A stretch of DNA of 64,000 nt from Betaproteobacteria bacterium (lineage in GTDB: Bacteria; Pseudomonadota; Gammaproteobacteria; Burkholderiales; Casimicrobiaceae), in NCBI GenBank assembly GCA_016716425.1, contig JADJWJ010000005.1, positions 186,001 through 250,000 on the forward strand, read 5' to 3'. Shown one piece after another: positions 16,652 to 24,467 of the stretch (position 1 is the stretch's first letter; each line of letters begins with the position of its first letter). A program made the translations under genes and the position numbers. The notes beneath the pieces were generated by a model that was not told the DNA's origin, made no database searches, and saw only the letters and a list, made by a program, of their open reading frames with translations.

Positions 16652-17503
16652 TCAGTCCGCGCCGGCGACCGCCGCGGCGACGGCGCCGACCGCCAGCTCC
16701 GGGTCGAACCACGCGTACGCGCTCCGCCGCGCGACGACGTCGCCGACGACGATCAGCGTCGGCGGGACTAGGCCCGCGTCGGCGGCGAGGCGCGGCAGCT
16801 CGGCGAGCGTGCCGGCGACGACGCGCTGCTGCGCCGTCGTCGCCTGCTGGATCACCGCGGCGGGCGTCGTCGGCGCGAGGCCATGCGCGATCAGCTCGCG
16901 CGCGAGGATCGGCAGGCCCATGAGGCCCATGTAGACGACGAGCGTCTGGCGCGCGCGCGCGAGCGCCGGCCAGTCGAGGTTCATCGTCCCGTCCTGCAGG
17001 TGCCCGGTCACGAACGTGACCGCCTGCGCGTGGTCGCGATGCGTGAGCGGAATGCCCGCATAGGCAGCCGCGCCCGTGGCCGCGGTGACGCCAGGCACGA
17101 CAGCGAACGGAACGCCGTGCGCGCGCAGCGCGTCGATCTCCTCGCCGCCGCGGCCGAACACGAACGGGTCGCCGCCCTTCAGCCGCACGACGTCGCGGCC
17201 GGCGAGCGCCAGGCGTACGAGCAGCGCGTTGATCTCGGCCTGCGGCAACGCGTGGTTGCCGCGCGCCTTGCCGACGTAGATGCGTCGCGCGCACCGGGGC
17301 GCCAGGTCGAGGATCCCGGTGCCGACCAGCCGGTCGTGGACGAGCACGTCGGCTGCGGCAATCAGCCGCGCCGCCCGCAGCGTGAGGAGGTCGGCGTCCC
17401 CGGGGCCCGCGCCCACCAGGTGCACGGTGCCGACGCGTGCCGTTCGCCACCGAGGGCGTAACAGCGCGGGACCAGACTCGCCACTCATCGCACTCGCTGC
17501 CAT
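16652..17503 (-). CDS. nirE: Uroporphyrinogen-III C-methyltransferase (SUMT)
   Basis: The product has about 283 residues. It shows the SUMT motifs VHLVGAGPGDADLLTLRA near the start, GNHALPQAEIN, VRLKGGDPFVFGRGGEE and VVPGVTAATGAAAYAGIPLT. The enzyme methylates uroporphyrinogen III with S-adenosylmethionine to precorrin-2, the first committed step towards heme d1, siroheme or cobalamin. Its divergent position next to nirS and the rest of the heme d1 genes points to the nirE role. The start is uncertain: Met at 17503, 17488 or 17536 are all possible. A candidate Fnr-type box lies in the shared upstream region. Confidence 0.88.
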   Translation of the reverse strand: MAASAMSGESGPALLRPRWRTARVGTVHLVGAGPGDADLLTLRAARLIAAADVLVHDRLVGTGILDLAPRCARRIYVGKARGNHALPQAEINALLVRLALAGRDVVRLKGGDPFVFGRGGEEIDALRAHGVPFAVVPGVTAATGAAAYAGIPLTHRDHAQAVTFVTGHLQDGTMNLDWPALARARQTLVVYMGLMGLPILARELIAHGLAPTTPAAVIQQATTAQQRVVAGTLAELPRLAADAGLVPPTLIVVGDVVARRSAYAWFDPELAVGAVAAAVAGAD

Positions 17504-17562
17504 CGCATCCCATGCCTCACGAGATTCGTCGGACATTCTCGACACGGATGGGGGGCGAATCC

Positions 17563-17576
17563 TTAAGATCAATCAA
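17563..17576. promoter_or_regulatory. Candidate Fnr/Dnr-type box between nirE and nirS
   Basis: TTAAG-ATCA-ATCAA matches the consensus TTGAT-N4-ATCAA with a perfect right half and a partial left half (TT kept). It lies about 100 bp upstream of the nirS start and about 60 bp upstream of the nirE start. Denitrification genes are commonly controlled by Crp/Fnr-family regulators at such sites. No other comparable box was noticed in the gap. Confidence 0.4.
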
Positions 17577-17678
17577 GGAACGCGGAGCGCCGCGCGCGTC
17601 ATGCTTGCGCCCCAGAGCGGACCGGACGGGGAGGCATTGCGAGTCCGCGCCACAAATTGTCCTTCGAGGGAGCGGAAC

Positions 17679-19409
17679 GTGATTCGTCGAGTTCACGCAG
17701 GGTTGGCCGCGCTGGCCGTGTTTCCGTGGATCCTGGGCGCCGCGCACGCGCAGCAGGCTCCCACGCAGCACAAGGAGATCACGCAGCCGGAAACCGCCTA
17801 CCAGGCGGGCAGTTCGCCGCTGGCCGGGGTCGACATGTACCAGGACATCAACCCGAAGGCGCCGGCAATGTCGAAGGCCGAGTTCGACCGCGCCCGGCAG
17901 ATCTACTTCGAGCGCTGCGCCGGCTGCCACGGCGTGCTGCGCAAGGGCGCGACCGGCAAGCCGCTGACGCCGGACCTCACGATCGACAAGGGCAGCGAGT
18001 ACCTCAAGGTGTTCATCAAGTACGGCTCGCCCGCCGGGATGCCGAACTGGGGCACGTCGGGCGAGCTCTCCGACGCCGACGTCGACCTGATGGCGCGCTA
18101 CGTGCAGCAGACACCGCCGCAGCCGCCCGAGTTCGGCATGAAGGAGATGAAGGCGACGTGGAAGGTCATCGTCCCGCCGGGCCAGCGCCCGACGAAGAAG
18201 ATGAACAACTACAACCTCGAAAACCTGTTCTCGACGACGCTGCGCGACACCGGCGAGGTCGCACTGATCGACGGCGACACCAAGAAGATCATCAACATCG
18301 TCAAGACCGGCTACGCCGTGCACATCTCGCGCACGTCGAAGTCCGGCCGCTACCTGTTCGTCATCGGACGGGACGGCAAGATCAACATGATCGACCTGTG
18401 GATGGAGAAGCCGGACAACGTCGCCGAGATCCGCATCGGGCTCGAGGCACGCTCGGTCGAGACGTCGAAGTACAAGGGCTTCGAGGACAAGTACGCGATC
18501 GCCGGCAGCTACTGGCCGCCGCAGTTCGTGATCATGAAGGGCGACACGCTGGAGCCGCTGAAGATCGTCGGCACCCGCGGCATGACCGTCGGGACGCAGG
18601 AGTACCACCCGGAGCCGCGCGTGGCCGCGATCGTCGGCTCGCACTTCAAGCCGGAGTTCGTCGTCAACGTCAAGGAGACCGGCAAGGTCCTGCTCGTCAA
18701 CTACAAGGACATCGACAACCTGACGATCACCGAGATCCCGACCGCGCAGTTCCTGCACGACGGCGGTTACGACTCGACGCATCGCTACGTGCTGATGGCG
18801 GCGAACCAGTCCAACAAGATCGCGGTCGTCGACACGAAGGAAGGCAAGCGCGTCGCGATCGTCGACGTGGACAAGATTCCGCATCCCGGGCGCGGCGCCA
18901 ACTTCGTCCACCCGGTGTGCGGCCCGGTCTGGGCGACCGGCCACCTGGGCAGCGAGAAGATCTCGCTGATCGGCACCGACCCGCAGAAGCACCCGAAGTA
19001 CGCGTGGAAGGTGTGCGAGACGATCGACGGCCAGGGCGGCGGCAACCTGTTCATCAAGACGCACCCGAAGTCGCGCAACCTGTACGTCGACACGCCGCTG
19101 CATCCCGATCCGAAGATCGCCGGGTCGGTCGCCGTCTACGACACGAAGAACCTCAAGGCCGGCTACAAGGTGCTGCCGATCGCCGAGTGGTCGGGCGTGG
19201 GCGAAGGCGCCAAGCGGGTCGTCCAGCCCGAGTACAACAGGGCGGGCGACGAGGTGTGGTTTTCGGTGTGGAGCGCCAAGAACCAGGAGTCCGCGCTGGT
19301 CGTGGTCGACGACAAGACGCTGAAGCTTAAGACCGTGATCCGCGACCCGAAGCTCGTCACGCCCACCGGCAAGTTCAACGTCTACAACACGCAGCACGAC
19401 ATCTACTGA
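17679..19409 (+). CDS. nirS: Cytochrome cd1 nitrite reductase
   Basis: The product has 576 residues. It is the periplasmic enzyme that reduces nitrite to nitric oxide. A Sec signal peptide (ILGAAHAQQ) precedes the cytochrome c domain with CAGCH, then the eight-bladed d1 propeller. The propeller shows family-diagnostic stretches such as EYHPEPRVAAIVGSHFKPEF and DSTHRYVLMAANQSNK carrying the active-site histidines, GRGANFVHPVCGPVW, and the C-terminus TPTGKFNVYNTQHDIY. The start is GTG 17679 with GAGGGAGCGG upstream. It heads the operon followed by its cytochrome partners and heme d1 genes. NirN is excluded here because a separate nirN lies at 24464 and this protein keeps the NirS signature. Confidence 0.96.
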   Translation: MIRRVHAGLAALAVFPWILGAAHAQQAPTQHKEITQPETAYQAGSSPLAGVDMYQDINPKAPAMSKAEFDRARQIYFERCAGCHGVLRKGATGKPLTPDLTIDKGSEYLKVFIKYGSPAGMPNWGTSGELSDADVDLMARYVQQTPPQPPEFGMKEMKATWKVIVPPGQRPTKKMNNYNLENLFSTTLRDTGEVALIDGDTKKIINIVKTGYAVHISRTSKSGRYLFVIGRDGKINMIDLWMEKPDNVAEIRIGLEARSVETSKYKGFEDKYAIAGSYWPPQFVIMKGDTLEPLKIVGTRGMTVGTQEYHPEPRVAAIVGSHFKPEFVVNVKETGKVLLVNYKDIDNLTITEIPTAQFLHDGGYDSTHRYVLMAANQSNKIAVVDTKEGKRVAIVDVDKIPHPGRGANFVHPVCGPVWATGHLGSEKISLIGTDPQKHPKYAWKVCETIDGQGGGNLFIKTHPKSRNLYVDTPLHPDPKIAGSVAVYDTKNLKAGYKVLPIAEWSGVGEGAKRVVQPEYNRAGDEVWFSVWSAKNQESALVVVDDKTLKLKTVIRDPKLVTPTGKFNVYNTQHDIY

Positions 19410-19423
19410 CAGGGGGAACTGCC

Positions 19424-19741
19424 ATGCGCAAGACAATGCTCGCGGCCGTCGCGGCCGCTGTGCTCGCGACACCGGCGGCGCCGGCCTTCGCCGACTCGGC
19501 AATGGAGAAGCTGGTGAAGGACAAGGGCTGCACCGCCTGCCATGCCAACGACAAGAAGCTGATCGGCCCGGCGTACAAGGACGTCGCGAAGAAGTACAAG
19601 GGCGACGCCGCCGCCCCCGCCAAGCTCGCGGAGAAGGTGATCAAGGGCGGCCAGGGTGTCTGGGGGCCGATCCCGATGCCGCCCAACAAGGTGACCGACG
19701 ACGAAGCGAAGAAGATGGTCGCCTACGTCCTCGCGATGTAG
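19424..19741 (+). CDS. nirM: Periplasmic cytochrome c551/c552-type electron donor
   Basis: The product has 105 residues. The signal peptide ends at APAFADS, followed by a small class I cytochrome c: CTACH near residue 36 and the distal Met in GPIPMPPN with the usual KVTDDEAKKMVAYVL end. It begins 14 bp after nirS with an AGGGGGAAC ribosome-binding site. Such cytochromes pass electrons to NirS. The position directly after nirS supports nirM. Confidence 0.9.
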   Translation: MRKTMLAAVAAAVLATPAAPAFADSAMEKLVKDKGCTACHANDKKLIGPAYKDVAKKYKGDAAAPAKLAEKVIKGGQGVWGPIPMPPNKVTDDEAKKMVAYVLAM

Positions 19742-19757
19742 CGACGGGCATTGCATC

Positions 19758-20093
19758 GTGCGGCCGGTCGCGGCTCTGGCGCTCGCGGTGCTCGCTGCCG
19801 CGGCGCCCGCCGGGGCGGCCGACGGCGCGCCCGCCCCGGCGCGCGCGCGGGAGATCCTCGCCCTGCTCCGGCAGGACTGCGGCGCCTGCCACGGCATCCG
19901 CCTGACGGGCGGGCTCGGCCCCGCGCTCACGCCCGGCGCACTGCGCGCGAAACCATCGGAGGGCCTCGTCGCCACGATCGTCTCCGGGCGCGCCGGCACG
20001 CCGATGCCACCGTGGCGGGACTTTCTGTCCGAGAGCGAGGCGCGGTGGCTCGTCGCGCGCCTGCTGGCCGGTGACGCCGATGCGCCGCGCTAG
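19758..20093 (+). CDS. nirC: Cytochrome c NirC
   Basis: The product has 111 residues. The signal peptide ends at PAGAADG, and a mono-heme c domain carries CGACH (residue about 46) and a distal-ligand region GTPMPPWRDFLSESEA. NirC is a small c-type cytochrome of nir operons linked to heme d1 maturation or electron supply. The start is GTG 19758, 16 bp after nirM; its end overlaps the nirF start. Confidence 0.88.
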   Translation: MRPVAALALAVLAAAAPAGAADGAPAPARAREILALLRQDCGACHGIRLTGGLGPALTPGALRAKPSEGLVATIVSGRAGTPMPPWRDFLSESEARWLVARLLAGDADAPR

Positions 20094-21264
20094 CGTCCGT
20101 GCCGCGGCGGCGATCGCGCTGGCCGGCGCCGCCGTGTTCGCGCACGCGCAGGCGCTGCGCGGCACGGGCGACCTCGGCATCGTCGTCGAGCGCGCGGCCG
20201 GGCGCGTGCAGGTGGTCGACACGACCGCGCGCGCGTCGCTCGCCACGATCGACGGGCTGGGCGACCTCTCGCACGCGTCGGCGGTATTCTCCCGCGACGG
20301 CCGCTACGCGTACGTGTTCGGTCGCGACGGCGGGCTCACGAAGGTCGACCTTCTCGCGCAGCGCATCGAGCGCCGCGTGATCCAGGCCGGCAACTCGATC
20401 GGCGGCGCGATCAGCCAGGACGGCCGTGTGGTCGCCGCGCAGAACTACGTGCCGGGCGGCGTCAAGCTGTTCGATGCCGCGACGCTCGAACTGCTGTCCG
20501 ACCTGCGCGCGCCGGCCGGGCCCGACGGCAAGCCGTCGAAGGTGGTCGGCCTTGCCGACGCGCCCGGCGGGCGCTTCGTCGCCGCGCTGTTCGACGCGAA
20601 CGCGCTGTGGCTGATCGACGCGGCCGATCCTCGCGCGCCGCGGACGACGGCCTTCGCCGACGCGGGCCGGCAGCCGTACGACGGCCTGGTCACGCCGGAC
20701 GGCCGCTGGTACGTCGCCGGCCTGTTCGGCGAGGACGGCGTGGCGCTGCTCGACCTGTGGCACCCGGAGCGCGGCGTGCGCCGCATCCTCGACCGCTACG
20801 GCCGCGGCGACGAGAAGCTGCCCGTCTACAAGATGCCGCATCTGCGCGGCTGGGCGGTCGCGGCCGGCTACGCGTACCTGCCGGCGGTCGGGCGCCACGA
20901 AGTGCTCGTCGTCGACACGCGCGACTGGCGCGAGGCCGCGCGCGTCCCCGTCGCCGGCCAGCCCGTGTTCGTGATCGCGCGCCCCGATGCGCGGCAGGTG
21001 TGGGTGAACTTCGCGTTCCCCGACAGCGGCAAGGTACAGGTGATCGACACGGAGACGCGCACGGTCGTGCGCACGCTGGAGCCCGGGCGCGCCGTGCTGC
21101 ACCTCGAATTCACGCCGCGCGGCGAGGCGGTGTGGATCTCCGCGCGCGACGACCACAAGGTGGTCGTGTACGACACGGCAACGCTCGCGCCGGTTGCAAC
21201 GCTCGCCGCCGACAGCCCGTCGGGCATCTTCTTCACGGCGCGCGCCGCGCGAATGGGATTCTGA
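20080..21264 (+). CDS. nirF: Heme d1 biosynthesis protein NirF
   Basis: The product has 394 residues. A signal peptide (AVFAHAQALR) and a NirS-like propeller without a c-type heme motif define NirF: GDLGIVVERAAGRVQVVDTT, YAYVFGRDGGLTKVDLL, then a C-terminal blade. NirF converts the precursor dihydro-heme d1 pathway intermediates in the periplasm. ATG 20080 overlaps the nirC stop; GTG 20071 is an alternative. It is part of the tightly packed nir operon. Confidence 0.92.
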   Translation: MRRASVRAAAAIALAGAAVFAHAQALRGTGDLGIVVERAAGRVQVVDTTARASLATIDGLGDLSHASAVFSRDGRYAYVFGRDGGLTKVDLLAQRIERRVIQAGNSIGGAISQDGRVVAAQNYVPGGVKLFDAATLELLSDLRAPAGPDGKPSKVVGLADAPGGRFVAALFDANALWLIDAADPRAPRTTAFADAGRQPYDGLVTPDGRWYVAGLFGEDGVALLDLWHPERGVRRILDRYGRGDEKLPVYKMPHLRGWAVAAGYAYLPAVGRHEVLVVDTRDWREAARVPVAGQPVFVIARPDARQVWVNFAFPDSGKVQVIDTETRTVVRTLEPGRAVLHLEFTPRGEAVWISARDDHKVVVYDTATLAPVATLAADSPSGIFFTARAARMGF

Positions 21265-21268
21265 CGCG

Positions 21269-22282
21269 ATGAGTGCCACCGACCTCCGCGAAGCGCGGCT
21301 GCTGAACGAGTTCCAGCACGGCTTCCCTCTGGTGCCGCAGCCGTTCGCCGCCATCGGCACCGCGCTCGGCGCCGACGACGCGTGGGTCCGGGGGACACTC
21401 GCGCGCGCGCAGCAGGACGGGCGCGTCAGCCGCGTGGGCGCCGTCTTCCGGCCCGGCACGATCGGCGTGTCCACGCTCGCCGCGCTGGCGGTGCCGACCT
21501 GCGATCTCGAACGCGTGGCGGCGGCGGTGTCCGCACGGCCGGAGGTCAACCACAACTACGAGCGCGAGCACCGCTACAACCTGTGGTTCGTCGCGACCGC
21601 GCCGGACCGCGCGGCGCTCGACCTCGCGCTCGCGGCGATCGGCCGCGACACCGGCCTCGCGCCGCTGTCGCTGCCGATGCTTTGCGACTACTGGATCGAC
21701 CTCGGCTTCGACCTTGACGCCCCGCACGGCAAGGTGCCGGGCGCGAGTCCGTCGCGCGCGCGGGGCTCGCTCGCGCTCGATCCCGCTGAGTGGAGGATCG
21801 TCGCCGCGCTCGAGCGCGGGCTGCCGCTGGTGCGTGCGCCCTACGCCGCGCTCGCCGCGGCGGCCGGCGTCGCGGAGTCCGTCGTCCTGGACACGCTCGC
21901 CGACTGGCTCTCCCGCGGCGTGATCAAGCGGCTCGGCGTCGTGGTCCGCCACCGCGCGCTCGGCTTCACTGCGAACGCGATGTGCGTATGGGACCTGCCC
22001 GACGGCTTGACCGACGCAGCCGGCGCCACGCTCGCGCGCGAGCCCGGCGTCACGCTGTGCTACCGGCGCGCCAGGGCACTGCCCGCCTGGCGCTACAACC
22101 TGTTCTGCATGCTGCATGGCCGGGATCGCGCCGTGGTCGAGGCGCGGCGCGGAGAGATCGTCGCCGCGCACGGCCTTGCCCGGTACCCATCGGCGACGCT
22201 CTTTTCGCGGCGCGCGTTCAAGCAACGCGGCGCGCGCTACGCCGCGCGCGTCCACGCCGCGGACGCGCCGCTGCCGGCCTGA
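21269..22282 (+). CDS. nirDL: Fused siroheme decarboxylase subunits NirD-NirL
   Basis: The product has 337 residues. Two Lrp-like halves follow each other: the first reads LLNEFQHGFPLVPQPFAAIG to PEVNHNYEREHRYNLWFV, the second WRIVAALERGLPLVRAPYAAL to PAWRYNLFCMLHGRDR. Each resembles one NirD/NirL/NirG/NirH unit. The proteins act as siroheme decarboxylase, turning siroheme into 12,18-didecarboxysiroheme. The start ATG 21269 follows four bases after the nirF stop. Separate nirG and nirH follow, so the full set of four homologous units is encoded. Confidence 0.9.
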   Translation: MSATDLREARLLNEFQHGFPLVPQPFAAIGTALGADDAWVRGTLARAQQDGRVSRVGAVFRPGTIGVSTLAALAVPTCDLERVAAAVSARPEVNHNYEREHRYNLWFVATAPDRAALDLALAAIGRDTGLAPLSLPMLCDYWIDLGFDLDAPHGKVPGASPSRARGSLALDPAEWRIVAALERGLPLVRAPYAALAAAAGVAESVVLDTLADWLSRGVIKRLGVVVRHRALGFTANAMCVWDLPDGLTDAAGATLAREPGVTLCYRRARALPAWRYNLFCMLHGRDRAVVEARRGEIVAAHGLARYPSATLFSRRAFKQRGARYAARVHAADAPLPA

Positions 22283-22300
22283 GCCCGAACCGCGGCCACC

Positions 22301-22756
22301 ATGGACGAGACCGACCGCCGGATCATCGACGCGCTGCACGGGGGCTTCCCCGTGTGCGAGCGGCCGTACCTTGCCGCCGCGGCGGCGCTCGGCCTCACCG
22401 AGGACCACCTCATCGCCCGCCTCGACCGCCTGCTCGCCGACGGCACGCTGACGCGGTTCGGTCCGCTGTTCGACGCCGGGGCGCTGGGCGGCGCCTTCAC
22501 GCTCGCCGCGATGAGCGTCGGGCCGGCGGACTGGGACCGCGTCGTCGCGGCGATCAACGCGCTGCCGGAGGTCGCGCACAACTACGCGCGCGATCACGCG
22601 CTGAACCTGTGGTTCGTGCTCGCCACCGAGACGGTGGACGGCACCGCCGCCGCGATCGCGCGCATCGAGCGCGACACCGGCCTGCCGGTACACGCATTCC
22701 CGAAGGAGCGCGAGTACTTCGTCGAATTGCGCCTGCCGGCAATGGTGCCGTCGTGA
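22301..22756 (+). CDS. nirG: Siroheme decarboxylase subunit NirG
   Basis: The product has 151 residues. A single Lrp/AsnC-like unit reads MDETDRRIIDALHGGFPVCE, with the conserved HNYARDHALNLWFVLATE and DTGLPVHAFP. It belongs to the NirDLGH complex that decarboxylates siroheme. It ends in a GTGA overlap with nirH, which suggests translational coupling. Assignment as nirG rather than nirH rests on its place and resemblance to the NirD-type half with the HNY motif. Confidence 0.86.
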   Translation: MDETDRRIIDALHGGFPVCERPYLAAAAALGLTEDHLIARLDRLLADGTLTRFGPLFDAGALGGAFTLAAMSVGPADWDRVVAAINALPEVAHNYARDHALNLWFVLATETVDGTAAAIARIERDTGLPVHAFPKEREYFVELRLPAMVPS

Positions 22757-23298
22757 ACGCACCGATCGCACCCGTCGAGCTGGACCGCGCGCTGGTGCGC
22801 GTGTTGCAGGCCGGGCTGCCCCGCGTGCCGCGCCCGTATCACGAGGTCGCCGCCGCGCTCGGCGTCGCGCCGGAGCTCGTGCTGGCGCGCGTGACCGCGA
22901 TGCTCGAGACCGGCGCGATCCGGCGCATCGGCGCCGTCCCCAACCACTACCGGCTCGGCTGGACGGCCAACGGGATGAGCGTGTGGGACGTCGACGACGC
23001 CGAGGTCGACGCGCTCGGCGCGCGGGTCGGCGCCCTCGACTGCGTGTCGCACTGCTACCGCCGCCCGCGCCGGCTCCCGGCGTGGCCGTACAACCTGTTC
23101 GCGATGGTGCACGGCAGGAGTCGCGCGGAGGTGGACGCCAAGGTCGCGCAGATCGCCGCCGTGCTGGGAGAGGCGGCGCGCGCGCGCGACGTCCTCTTCA
23201 GCACGCGCATCCTCAAGAAGACGGGGGCTGCGCTTCGGCGCCGCCTGACCGGCCACGCGATCCCATGTTCCGCGTCTCGCAATTCCTGCAGGAAGTGA
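22753..23298 (+). CDS. nirH: Siroheme decarboxylase subunit NirH
   Basis: The product has 181 residues. One Lrp-like unit of the NirL/NirH kind carries RALVRVLQAGLPRVPRPYHE, LETGAIRRIGAVPNHYRLG, and CVSHCYRRPRRLPAWPYN. It partners with NirG and NirDL in siroheme decarboxylation. GTG 22753 overlaps the nirG stop, and the gene runs 34 bp into nirJ, so all three are packed in one transcript. Confidence 0.86.
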   Translation: MNAPIAPVELDRALVRVLQAGLPRVPRPYHEVAAALGVAPELVLARVTAMLETGAIRRIGAVPNHYRLGWTANGMSVWDVDDAEVDALGARVGALDCVSHCYRRPRRLPAWPYNLFAMVHGRSRAEVDAKVAQIAAVLGEAARARDVLFSTRILKKTGAALRRRLTGHAIPCSASRNSCRK

Positions 23299-24467
23299 AG
23301 CAGCCCGCGCCGCTCGGCCCGAAGCGCGCGCCGCCCGGCCCGGTCGTCATCTGGAACCTCGTGCGCCGCTGCAACCTCGCGTGCCGGCACTGCTATTCGA
23401 TCTCGGCCGACGTCGACTTCCCCGGCGAGTTGTCGACCGCGGACGTGTTCCGCACGCTGGACGACCTGAAATCGTTCGGCGTCCCGGTGCTGATCCTGTC
23501 CGGCGGCGAGCCGCTGCTGCGGCCCGACGTCTACGAGATCGCCCGCCGCGCCAAGGCCATGGGGTTCTACGTCGGCCTGTCGACCAACGGCACGCTGATC
23601 GACGCGGCCAACGTCCGTGCGCTCGCCGCCGTCGGCTTCGACTACGTCGGCGTGAGCCTTGACGGCATCGCCGACACGCACGACCGGTTCCGGCGCAAGG
23701 CCGGGGCGTTCGCGGCGTCGCTCGCCGGTGTGCGCCTGTGCCGCGACGCCGGCATCAGGGTGGGGCTCCGCTTCACGCTGACGCAGGACAACGCGCACGA
23801 CCTGCCGGCGCTGCTCGACCTCATGGAAGCCGAGCGCGTCGACAAGTTCTACCTGTCGCACCTGAACTACGGCGGCCGCGGCAACGTCAACCGCAAGTCC
23901 GACGCGATGTTCCGCACGACGCGCGCGGCGATGGACCTGCTGTTCGACACCGCGTGGCGGCACGTCGACGCCGGCCGGCCGCGCGAGTTCGTGACCGGCA
24001 ACAACGACGCCGACGCCGTGTACCTGCTGCAGTGGGTCCGTGCGCGATTTCCCGAACGCGAGGACCACCTGCGCGCGAAGCTCGCGCAATGGGGCGGCAA
24101 TGCCTCGGGCGTCAACGTCGCCAACATCGACAACCTGGGCAACGTGCACCCGGACACGTTCTGGTGGAACCACCGGCTCGGCAACGTGAAGGAGCGGCCG
24201 TTCTCCGCGATCTGGCGGGACACGTCGGACCCGCTGCTCGCGGGCCTGAAGGCGAGCCCGCGCCGCGTCGGCGGGCGCTGCGGCGCGTGCGCGTACTTCG
24301 ACGTCTGCGGCGGCAACACGCGCGTACGCGCGTTCCAGCTCACCGGCGACGCGTGGGCGGAGGATCCGGGCTGCTATCTCGACGACGACGAGCTCGGCAT
24401 CGTCGACGGTCCGGAGCGCGTCCGGCTGACGCCCTACACGCGCGCTCGCCGGACGCAGCCGGCGTGA
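23265..24467 (+). CDS. nirJ: Heme d1 biosynthesis radical SAM protein NirJ
   Basis: The product has 400 residues. The radical SAM cluster motif CNLACRHC (CxxxCxxC) follows VVIWNLVRRC, with LILSGGEPLLRP and GLSTNGTLID typical of the family. A C-terminal cysteine-rich SPASM-like part (GRCGACAYFDVCGGNTRVRA) may bind another cluster. NirJ removes propionate side chains of the heme d1 precursor. ATG 23265 lies inside the nirH end. The nirJ stop overlaps the nirN GTG start. Confidence 0.93.
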   Translation: MFRVSQFLQEVKQPAPLGPKRAPPGPVVIWNLVRRCNLACRHCYSISADVDFPGELSTADVFRTLDDLKSFGVPVLILSGGEPLLRPDVYEIARRAKAMGFYVGLSTNGTLIDAANVRALAAVGFDYVGVSLDGIADTHDRFRRKAGAFAASLAGVRLCRDAGIRVGLRFTLTQDNAHDLPALLDLMEAERVDKFYLSHLNYGGRGNVNRKSDAMFRTTRAAMDLLFDTAWRHVDAGRPREFVTGNNDADAVYLLQWVRARFPEREDHLRAKLAQWGGNASGVNVANIDNLGNVHPDTFWWNHRLGNVKERPFSAIWRDTSDPLLAGLKASPRRVGGRCGACAYFDVCGGNTRVRAFQLTGDAWAEDPGCYLDDDELGIVDGPERVRLTPYTRARRTQPA

